In this document: positions 1-7,698 of the stretch, piece by piece
Layout: the number at the start of each line of letters is the position of its first letter
How positions within the stretch are numbered: position 1 is the stretch's first letter
Translations under genes and position numbers: made by a program
DNA from: Parachlorella kessleri
Taxonomy: Eukaryota; Chlorophyta; Trebouxiophyceae; Chlorellales; Chlorellaceae
Length of the DNA: 27,487 nucleotides
Reading direction: 5' to 3'
Assembly (NCBI GenBank): GCA_001598975.1
Contig: BBXU01000618.1
Location: 1-27,487, forward strand
Notes under the pieces: model-generated
The model's input: the letters and a program-made list of their open reading frames with translations, nothing else
Databases searched by the model: none
What the model was told of the DNA's origin: nothing

Positions 1-90
1 ACCCCCCCCACACACCCCCCACACCCACTCACCCCCATGCACACCCACCCACCCACACCACCACCACATATACACACGCGCGGGTGCCCC
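1..90. repeat. C/A-rich low-complexity edge
   Basis: The first 90 bases are almost only C and A, in runs such as CCCCCCC and CACCCACC. They fall in an intron of the WD40 gene on the minus strand, just beyond its last visible donor at 94-99. The sequence is not the TTTTAGGG-type algal telomere repeat. Confidence 0.7.
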
Positions 91-99
91 TTAACTCAC

Positions 100-1424
100 C
101 GGCAGCACTTTGACGGCCTCAGAGTTGATGTGCTGCTGGGCCTGCTGCACCTCGTCCTCCAGATTGTAGTAGTTGCGGTACTGGGCATCCCGTACTGCCT
201 GCAGCACCCAGGGCATCCGATGCCATGCTGGTACCTGCTCTACGGTACGGGCTTCAGTACAAGTGTGAGCAGGCCGAAGGTGTACCTGCGGGATGGCACT
301 GATGCGAGCACTCCAACAGACTGGCATCCTCCAAAGCCGAAGGAACCCTGCCGTGCCGCCAGCAACAGGCGAAGGGGCTGGACAGCACAAGACCCCCCCC
401 CCCCCCTCCCAGGGCACTGCTCATCACCCGCAAAATACAACCTCGATACAGCTGCTATGGGCCGCTAGACCAACCCCCTCACAGTTGGGTGGGCTGTGGG
501 TATTTCAGGCTGTGGCTGGTGGCCTGCCTGCCCTGGCGTAAACACCTGACCTGTGTGGCTAGCTTCTAGGCCCAGAACAGTTTGCACGTGTGACGTGTGG
601 TTGTGTCATTACAGGCTCCTGGTGTGATCCTAGGCCCAAAACACTTTGCACATGCAAGATTGCACGTGTAATTTGTGTGTTTAGAGGTTCTGTGACTCAC
701 CCTGTATGCTGACCGGGTGTACTGCGTCAGCTCCCACGGGATGCCCTGCACACACACCAGCCGGGTAGCGGTACATGCTGTGAGGCTCGTAGCCTCTTTT
801 TACCCCCCGGGGCGCGCCACGGGGCAGACGTAACATGTGTGCAAGCGACAAGAGAGTAAGGCGGAGACACAGCGCGCAGGCACGCCCTGTAGCCGCCCAG
901 CGCGACTGTGTGCAGTGAGCCTGTCACCAAGAGCTGCTCTGGTTGTAGCTGCTGGGCAAGCCCAGCAGCAGCCGAGCGAGCCTTTTCCCCAGCAGCAGCC
1001 TAGCTGCTGTTGCCCTGGGAAGCGCGCACCGCAAGCGATGAGATGTGGCCATTTAACCACTGGCCTGACCTGGATGTCTTTCCCCCTTCGCAGCTGCGCC
1101 TCAGTTGTATCCCGAACCAGCTCCTCGTTGTCTGTGAACGCCTGCACCCAAACTTGCAGCTATGCCTCCGTTCCACTGCACCCTGTCAGTAGGAAGCATC
1201 ACCCCTTTCATCGACTAACCGCCTCTGCCCTGGCTCTCCGAAAACCTTTAAGACATGCACCGTTCCCAGCTGTACCCAAAGCACCCCCTCTGGCTGCCAC
1301 GGTCTATCTTGGGCTATTTATTCGCGTTAACGCCTACCTCAACTTCCAACTCATCCTTTGCTTCTGTCCATGACAGGTCCGAGAGCTCCGATACCTCTGA
1401 ATCCGACGCGTCTGAGTCCTCCAT
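100..1424 (-). CDS. WD40-repeat protein, plant type, N-terminal part (runs off left edge)
   Basis: Four exons read on the minus strand: 1338-1424, 1070-1141, 701-745 and 100-198, all joined in phase 0, giving 101 residues. The start is the first ATG of an acidic Ser/Asp/Glu-rich stretch (MEDSDASDSEV). The next exons read RRGKDIQ, GIPWELTQYTRSAYR and AQYRNYYNLEDE. From family knowledge, this order (GKDIQGIPW, then a YR...QYRNYEN-like segment) is the conserved leader just before the WD40 propeller in the plant proteins annotated as 'WD repeat-containing protein C2A9.03-like'. The last visible exon ends in a clean donor (CCG|GTGAGT) and is followed by intron, so the propeller itself lies left of the window. 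The cellular role of this family is poorly defined and no function is claimed. The gene is transcribed divergently from SPP. Family assignment is fairly secure; the gene is partial only because of the window edge. Confidence 0.75.
393..406. repeat. poly-C tract
   Basis: A run of 14 C lies in an intron of the WD40 gene (199-700). The rest of that intron shows nothing beyond this run and the imperfect repeat at 565-659. Confidence 0.8.
565..659. repeat. imperfect direct repeat, ~64 bp period, in WD40 intron
   Basis: The stretch TCTAGGCCCAGAACAGTTTG (from 565) recurs as CCTAGGCCCAAAACACTTTG (from 629), and similarity continues into GCACGTG/GCACATG. It is close to the donor side of the 701-745 exon but does not copy exon sequence. 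Confidence 0.7.
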
Positions 1425-1854
1425 GCCAAGTGACCTTGCAGTGTAGATGGGTCCTAGCGGGGGGTGCTTCACCTTCTCATCCTATCTACTTGCTAGCTAG
1501 GGCAAAAAACGAGTCCAAGACAGCCGACTGTAAGCAAGTGTCAAAAGCTTGCGACCCCTGTGAAGCAGAGGCCTGTTCAATGCTTGTTTCTCAGGCTGAA
1601 TGGAGATCCAAGCTGCATGTAAAGTGTCAACACTGGGCAGACACTGGGTTTCATCAAAGTGTTGCCAGCCTGGCAAAGCGCGGGTCAGCGGGGAAGGCGA
1701 AAGAAGTCGCAAGCGATCGAAATGTGTCTTTGCTAGAGATTGCTTTCATACAGTCCTTAGTTTCGTAGGCCGGGCGGCACAACCAAGGTTGCAGGGCTGT
1801 CGTGGCTGGCTGGCACTAGCAGATCAGCCGCTGATCAACCGGCGCCAGCACCTG
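1425..1854. promoter_or_regulatory. divergent intergenic region (WD40 gene / SPP)
   Basis: These 430 bases separate the start codons of two divergent genes and must hold both 5' UTRs and both promoters. I see no convincing TATA box or known motif. The call rests on position only. Confidence 0.4.
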
Positions 1855-4800
1855 ATGGCGAACACACAAACCACTGGGCTGCCAACCTCAGTCCCCGCCC
1901 CGCTCGCCCATGTGGCGCTCACGCTGGTGGCACTGCTGCCGCTGGTAGTGCCTGTTCCGGCCAACCTGAACGTTATAGTCACAGCCTGCCTGACGGTCTT
2001 CAACGGGTGCTGGCGGTCGGTGAAGCCCACACCGCCCGCTGAGGCCATGAGTAAGAAGGTGGGTGGTGAATGGTGGAGCGCTCACCTGGGCACATCCGCC
2101 TGGGACAGTGTGGGCCGGTCGTCTTGAGTTGCTCCACTGTCATGTTTCAACAAGGTGTGGCCTGCACGCGTGAGGTAGGGAGGGGCGGCTGCCGGGAACA
2201 CTTCATCTCTTTGCCAGCTGGACTTGATGACGCCACAGCAGGCGGCGGTTGGAGGGGTTGAAGGGTCAGGCTTGTTTGGTGTGGCCTGACTACGTGTGGT
2301 CTTGGTGTTAGTGTTTTTTCAAACCTTGCAGCACCGATCAAACTGCTACATGGAGAGCTGGGAAAGAGTTGAGACACAGTCAGTGTGGGCGCAGCTGCGG
2401 CGGAGTGCGGACCTTGCACGCTGTGTTTGGAGCAAGGCCTGCTGTGGGTGGCAAGGCTCTTGCTGGGGAACTGGGTCGCATGAGCGTGAACCACGCGCAT
2501 AACAATACCCTGGTCGATGTGGTGGACGGCACGGTGCCAGCAGGGCTGTGGTTGTGAAGCGGGGCGCGAGCGATATGGTGTAGAAGGGTGCAAGGGTGCG
2601 CAGGAGCTCTTGTTCCAAGCTTGTTTTTTGGCAGCCCTATGTGTCCTTGATTGGGTTGGTGCTGTCTGTTGGCAGGGCAAGCCCCATTAGGAGCCCGCAG
2701 GTTGGAGCATTGCTTACTCCTGAGGTTGGGGAGCTGGGCTGCACAGGGTCTGGGGAAGACACGTGGTCCTTGCATCGCTTGCCGGATCCAAGCAAACAGA
2801 TTCACGGCCCATCCAGCAACGCCTGGGCAGATTTCCTTCCCTGGTCGCCGGAAGAAATAACAGCTGGCCTCAGTCTTTACTGTGTTGGAAGGAATCCAAC
2901 CGGGCCTGAAGCTGTGGTGATGGTGGGACCCCCCCTCCTGGTCATAGCTAAAATTTTGACTGCAGATTCACGACAAATGCTGCACCCCTAACAACACCCC
3001 CTCAACTGCCCCCCACCCACCCACCCACTGTTCCCCAACCTGGTGCAGGATGCCATGAAGTTCCCCATCGTGGGCTCCGCGGTGCTCTTCAGCCTCTTCC
3101 TGGCCTTCAAGTTCTTGCCCAAGGAGCTGGTCAACGCGGTGCTGTCGGGTGGGTGGTGGTGGTACTGGGGGGTGGGTGGTGGGGCCTGTACGGGTCCATG
3201 CCTGGTGGGGCGCATATGGGTCCATGCCTGGTAGTCGCTACCCCTTCAGCGGTGGTGGTCGAAGCGGTGCTGTTGGGTGCGTGGTGGGGTGGGATCCCCA
3301 TACGGGCCGGCCGGCGACTGGTGTTAAGTGCCGTACCTTCCTCTGTCCATGGGTGTCTAAGCTGCTGCATGGGTGACCTCTGCTGTGGTACATGGCCGCC
3401 GATGTGCTGTCATACAGCAGTTCAGCTGCCGGCATGTGTTGGTCTCCTAGTTCCCAGGAAAGCCAGTAGGGGAGAGGGTTGGAAAACTCCTTGACTCATG
3501 GGCAGGAAGTCAGGCATGGGGGGCCGAGGGGCGGGCTGGTGCCTTGCCAGTGTCCGCGCTGCGAGCGGCGCATGCGGCATCCCAAGACAGCCACTGCTGC
3601 CTGCCGGAGTACAACCTACCTTGGGTTTCTGGGCTTGCACTCAAACCAGTCAACCATTGAGTCAGCTAGTTAGTCGCTGCTGCCTGCCACTGGGTGCAGC
3701 CTACTTTGGGTTCCTGGGGATGCTGGCGGTCACGGCCACGTCGTACCCTCTGTGTGCTCACAATGAGTCATTCATCAGTCGTTGTTGCCTACCACGTGTG
3801 CAGCCTACTTTGGCTTCCTGGGGATGCTGGCCATGACAGCCACGCTGGACCCACTGTTAGCCCCACGCCTCCCGGCACAGCTGTCCAGCCGGCACATTGA
3901 TATCGTGGTGCCCAAGCTGCCGGCGGTGCTCAAGGTATGGAAGTTAAGTTAGTAGCTATGGTACTAGCCGGCTGTATGCATGCCACGGCATGACACCCCA
4001 GCCGGCAGCCTGTACTGCTTGCTAGTCGACGCTTTGGGTGCCCTGCCTAAGGGGTCTGCGCTGGCACTCTTGGTTTGCCCCCTGGTAACGCCCATCGCCC
4101 GGCTTGGGATTCTGCGTCCACCAGTCCCCACTTCATTTATGCATGTAAAACGGGATGCACGTGCCAACAAGGGATCGGACAGCAGTGTAAGGTGGACTGT
4201 GTGTCGTGACCAAAAGGGTTTAACAGCAGTGTGGCGGGACCCAACACGGGTTGTATTTGTTTTGCACCACAGGAGGGCCTAGACATCTCCTTTACCTACT
4301 TGGAAGGCCTCATAGGCCTTGCTGCCTCCGCCTTCTGCACCTGGTACTACACCCGCAAGCACTGGATGGCCAACAACGTGCTGGGACTGGCCTTCTCGCT
4401 GCAAGGCATCGAGCACCTGAGCCTGGGGGCGGTGCTCAACGGCGTCATCCTCTTGTCAGGTGCGGCTCCGGGCGGTGGTGTGGTGATACCTATTGTTCCC
4501 TGCAAGGCACCGAGCACAGCAGCATGGGGGCGGTGCGGAGCGGCGTCATCCTTTTGTCAGGATTGGGTCGGCTGCTGCGCTGTTGCTGCGTGACACACCA
4601 CTTCTTTTTTTCGTTCCCAAGGCAGCGAGCACCTAGAACGAGATTTGGGGGCCTGAGGGGATGAGTCTGTGGTGGTGGCTGGGCGGTGACAATGCCAACA
4701 GGGCTGGCTACACGTGCGTAATAGTTGTGCGCATCAGCTGCTGATCGTACAGCAAAAGTAATAACGCCGTCTAGGTGTTGTTGATGCCAGGCACGGCAAA

Positions 4801-6476
4801 TGCAAGAAAAATGTAATTTTCTTTGCATGCCCCGCAGGGCTGTTCTTCTACGATATCTTCTGGGTGTTCTGCACGCCGGTGATGGTCAGCGTGGCCAAGT
4901 CATTCGACGCCCCCATCAAGCTGCTGTTCCCACGGGGCCTGGACAAGGTGAATTGCTTTGTTTGGTGTAATGCTTGTCTGAACAAGAAACGTTTGAGGGT
5001 TAGGGCCTTTATTTGGGTCTGCAACAGTGCTGCCCTTCTGGCTGCTCACACAGCTGCACCATGTGCCGCTGCATCCACTGTCGCTGCAGAGCCAGCAAAC
5101 TACTGAGCTAGTTGCTAGTGCTTCCTCCCAAGGCTTGCTTGCGCCAAGCCAGCAAACTACCGAGTTCGGTGCTAGGGCTTCCTCCCAAGGGCTTGTTGCA
5201 CCAGGAAGGCAAACTACTGAAGTCGGTTCTTCGGCTTGCTCTCGGGCCCTTGTCTGCGCAGGCCGGCTTGCCCCAGTTCTCCATGCTAGGCCTGGGAGAC
5301 ATTGTCATCCCAGGGGTGTTTGTGGCCATCATACTGCGATATGATGCGGAGCAGGGCTACAAAACCAAGTACTTCTACAGGTGAGTCAGTCCAACTAATT
5401 TTGGCTGTGTGTGTGTGTGTTGTTGGCGTGGTGGTGGAAAAGGGGGAGGAGGGGACTAGGAGTACAATATTTAGACGCACAGTATACGTTCCGAAAGAAG
5501 TTATCCATGGGCTGGTGCAGTCGACTAGGTGAAGCAGGTTCATGACCTGCACCCAAAGCCCTCTGGGGTATGGTACAGCACTGACAATATGCAGGCAGGC
5601 AGGCAGGCATATGACCAAGCCTCTCTGCATAACTCTGGGCATCTGGAGGGAGGTAGACCGTGCGGCAGACGGTGCTACTATTTCGGTTCGTGCATGCCAC
5701 GCACCTGTGTCCGGACAAGCTGCAGCAAGGCCTAGCACGTTCTTCAGTTGCTGTGTTCCACCCCTGTGCAGTGCCTTTGGCGGCTATGTGGCGGGCCTGG
5801 CGACCACAATCGTGGTGATGAATGTCTTTAATGCTGCACAGCCAGCACTGCTGTACATCGTGCCGGCGGTGGTGGGGGCTGTCCTTGCCCATGCAGGTAG
5901 GAGTGCAAGCTAGCAGTCTGGCCAGGACATGAGCGTTTCTGGCATGCTGGGCAGTGATGAGACCGCCGTGCAGTGTTTGCAATAAAACATGGAGGCCGTG
6001 TCAGTGCGTGTAGTTGGGCAGCGTGTTGTTGCCCGAATGGGGCCTCGCATGTGTGTGCTATGTGCCTGAAGGGACGCCATACGTGCCTTGCACCTCCCTT
6101 CTTACAGTCACAGGCCTAGGCCCCAGCGCGTTGTGAGTATATTCTATCGGTGGCAGGCAGCGGGAACTGAGAAGCGGCAGGGTTGATCTGTAGAAGGGGG
6201 GATAGATGTAGCTATGCTCCCAAGTCGTGCCTGAGTCTGATCCAGGATGCCCTAGAGTAAGCTGAGTGTGCTAAGACTGCTCTGGAGGACGCATAGGGTA
6301 AGACATGTACTTGCTGTGTGCCTGCAGCTGCGCGTGGGGAGCTTAGTCAGGTGCTTCACTGGAAGGAGAAGCATGAAGAGGAGCATGCTCAAGCCCAGGA
6401 GGGACCAAGAACAGATGTCGTGGGAGAGGAGAAGGAGCAGGCGGCATCATCAGCAGTGGCAAAGAAAGACGAGTAA
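1855..6476 (+). CDS. SPP: signal peptide peptidase (SPP), intramembrane aspartyl protease
   Basis: Eight exons: 1855-2058, 3049-3148, 3804-3934, 4273-4459, 4838-4947, 5262-5380, 5772-5896, 6328-6476. The CDS is 1125 nt, 374 aa, a normal SPP length. The family signature is complete: LFFYD with catalytic Asp213, MLGLGD with catalytic Asp257, and QPALLYIVPA at 307-316, plus the plant-like N-terminal RSVKPTPP and AMSK motifs. SPP cleaves leftover signal peptides and other type II membrane segments inside the ER membrane; it is a multi-pass protein. The last four residues, KKDE, fit the KKXX ER-retrieval pattern. The start is the ATG that puts a hydrophobic first segment where relatives have it. 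Introns 1-4, 6 and 7 exceed 300 nt. Introns 2, 4 and 5 contain copies of neighbouring exon edges (listed separately). The stop codon overlaps a good donor (GA|GTAAGA at 6473). Identity is very secure; exon borders are hand-made but phase-consistent. Confidence 0.93.
3133..3287 (+). repeat. donor-edge copy of SPP exon 2
   Basis: The end of exon 2 with its donor, GCGGTGCTGTCGGGTGGGTG (from 3136), recurs as GCGGTGCTGTTGGGTGCGTG (from 3264), 128 bp downstream inside intron 2. The copy keeps a GT that could act as a donor. Between them is a short tandem, GGGTCCATGCCTGGT, twice at 27-bp spacing (3196-3233). Confidence 0.75.
3587..3850 (+). repeat. two upstream decoy copies of SPP exon 3 acceptor edge
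   Basis: The true acceptor ends at 3803 and the exon opens CCTACTTTGGCTTCCTGGGG. A copy begins at 3700 with GTGCAG before CCTACTTTGGGTTCCTGGGG and stays alike for about 35 exon bases (ATGCTGGCGGTCACGGCCACG against ATGCTGGCCATGACAGCCACG). An older copy near 3587-3635 reads CCTACCTTGGGTTTCTGGG but has lost the AG. Intron sequence upstream (CTGCTGCCTGCCACT-like) is repeated too, so each unit spans the border. The nearer decoy lies 104 bp upstream, so using its acceptor with read-through would shift frame. Confidence 0.85.
4399..4660 (+). repeat. two downstream copies of SPP exon 4 end, donors lost
   Basis: The last 61 bases of exon 4, starting CTGCAAGGCATCGAGCAC at 4399, recur from 4500 as CTGCAAGGCACCGAGCAC and run to CTTTTGTCAG at 4560. 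There the donor GT has become GA. A third, much decayed fragment (AAGGCAGCGAGCACCTAGAA, 4619-4638) follows. The period is about 101-120 bp. The copies cannot serve as exon 4 ends. Confidence 0.85.
5091..5264 (+). repeat. three-unit ~58-bp tandem array ending in the SPP exon 6 acceptor
   Basis: Units begin near 5091 (CCAGCAAACTACTGAGC), 5148 (CCAGCAAACTACCGAGT) and 5206 (AGGCAAACTACTGAAGT). Each continues through a GCTTCCTCCCAAGG-like block to a TTG(C/T)GC motif. In the last unit that end is the real acceptor, GCGCAG|GCC, of exon 6. The third unit is the most diverged. Confidence 0.8.
5407..5608. repeat. microsatellites in SPP intron 6
   Basis: A (GT)n run lies at about 5407-5420 and a GCAG run at about 5591-5608. 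Nothing else stands out in this 391-nt intron (5381-5771). Confidence 0.7.
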
Positions 6477-6766
6477 GAGGGGCTGCGCTGCTTTATGGAC
6501 GGCTGTTGAACACGACCTGAAGGCTGTGGAACACGGCCTGACTGTTCCTGGCAGTCTTGGTCTTTACCCTTATCGTCCTGGCATTTATCGCCATTACCCT
6601 CCTGACTGCTGAAAGTTATGCTCCAAAGCAAGGCGCTGCAGGTAGGGCAGTTGGCTGCAGTATATGCTCCTTGTGCTTAAACATTCTTTCATGTCCATGG
6701 CCAATAGGTAGCCTCACTTATTGCGTAGGTCGCTTGTGCTCTACCCGGAGTAGGCATACTCAGAAT

Positions 6767-6771
6767 TGTAA
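6767..6771 (+). terminator. TGTAA poly(A) signal of SPP
   Basis: TGTAA, the usual poly(A) signal of chlorophycean nuclear genes, lies 290 nt after the SPP stop codon. Confidence 0.55.
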
Positions 6772-6846
6772 AGACGGGCCGAGAGCAGGCACGTGGTATC
6801 AACGACTATGGGTTGCATGCTAGAACCCCTGTATGGAGTGGACCCT

Positions 6847-6851
6847 TTACA
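6847..6851 (-). terminator. TGTAA poly(A) signal of the R3H/ankyrin gene
   Basis: TTACA on the plus strand is TGTAA on the minus strand. It is the first one I find after the stop at 7666 and gives a 3' UTR of about 0.8 kb. It sits 76 bp from the SPP signal, so the two convergent transcripts would end close together without much overlap. Confidence 0.45.
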
Positions 6852-7455
6852 GCACCACATACACATGGCCAAGGAGGAAGATAACAAGCAGAAAGGAAGC
6901 AGCGCAGCGCTGGGGTACAGCGGCGCTGCTCAAGCCAAGGAAAATCAAGGGAGCCTGGCTAGGGTATTTGAAGACTGGCAAGGAGACCAAGGTTGTCGAC
7001 TTGGGACATTCATTTTGGGACAGAGCGAGAACAGGGGGTTCCCCCTGAGTTTAACAGGTATGCACACGCTGGAAACCCTATCACGCATATACATCATTAT
7101 GTTGGGACATCAAAAGCCACACATCTCCAATGTCCGGGCTACCACTGACCAGTAGCCCTGCCATATGGACCAGGGCATACACGCCAACAGAATTGTTAAC
7201 AACGTCCCTCAGATGTGAAACTCCCGGTGCATGCTGGCTTCGGCCACCCCCTGGCAAGGTTATACCCAGCACTTTAGTCTCTCCATCATGCACTCCAACC
7301 AACTATCCACATGCACATGGCACCTGGTACCAACTTCAACTGAGACTGGCACAGCATGCACAGGACCTTTAACAACAGCAACTTTTGATAGATTCTTACT
7401 GATATTGCTACGAGGCATCTACATCCAGTACCCCACATCTGCCCTGGACCTCAGG

Positions 7456-7552
7456 GCGCCCCTTGTCACATCTGCTTCTCAAACTCCAGCATCCTATCTA
7501 ACACTAAGGCCGCCCCTTGTCACCTCTTCTTCTCACAAAGCCACATCCTATC
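7456..7552. repeat. 54-bp-period direct duplication in 3' UTR
   Basis: GCGCCCCTTGTCACATCTGC (from 7456) recurs as CCGCCCCTTGTCACCTCTTC (from 7510). Both copies run on to a CATCCTATC end. Confidence 0.75.
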
Positions 7553-7569
7553 AAGAACACACAGTCGCA

Positions 7570-7698
7570 CAGATGAACCGGCGGCGGTTGCCTCCCAGCA
7601 CTAGAACACCTGGCTCCTCAGATGAGCCGGCGGCAAGGCCTTCCAGCACTGAATCATGGAGCTGTTCAGATGAAGCGGCGGCGGTTGCCTCCCAGCAC
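7570..7698 (-). repeat. two copies of the R3H gene's last codons downstream of its stop
   Basis: On the plus strand the end of the coding sequence, stop included, starts CAGATGAAGCGGCGGCGGTT at 7667. It recurs at 7570 (31 of 32 bases identical, to 7601) and in more decayed form at 7619 (CAGATGAGCCGGCGGCAAGG). The spacing is 49 and 48 bp. The real stop codon is the TCA at 7666-7668; the copies lie in the 3' UTR. Confidence 0.85.

Larger units (their letters stand above)
6477..7665. other. convergent 3' UTRs of SPP and the R3H/ankyrin gene
   Basis: No convincing gene lies here. The left part is probably SPP 3' UTR up to its TGTAA at 6767. The right part is the long 3' UTR of the minus-strand gene up to TTACA at 6847. 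A hydrophobic frame at 6553-6640 (VFTLIVLAFIAITLL) with splice-like flanks has no good start or partner exon. The repeats at 7456-7552 and 7570-7698 are listed separately. Confidence 0.5.

Noticed and set aside
837..1373. 178-residue plus-strand frame
   Set aside because: It overlaps two phase-consistent exons of the WD40 gene on the other strand and has no protein-like pattern.
2147..2680. 177-residue open frame on the minus strand
   Set aside because: It lies inside SPP intron 1, its translation is unpatterned (Pro/Ser/His/Arg-rich), it has no splice logic and it matches no family.
6553..6640. Hydrophobic frame with splice-like flanks (possible membrane exon)
   Set aside because: The phase does not fit the SPP donor at 6473, there is no start codon or downstream partner, and it lies between the SPP stop and its poly(A) signal. 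Kept only as a 3' UTR note.
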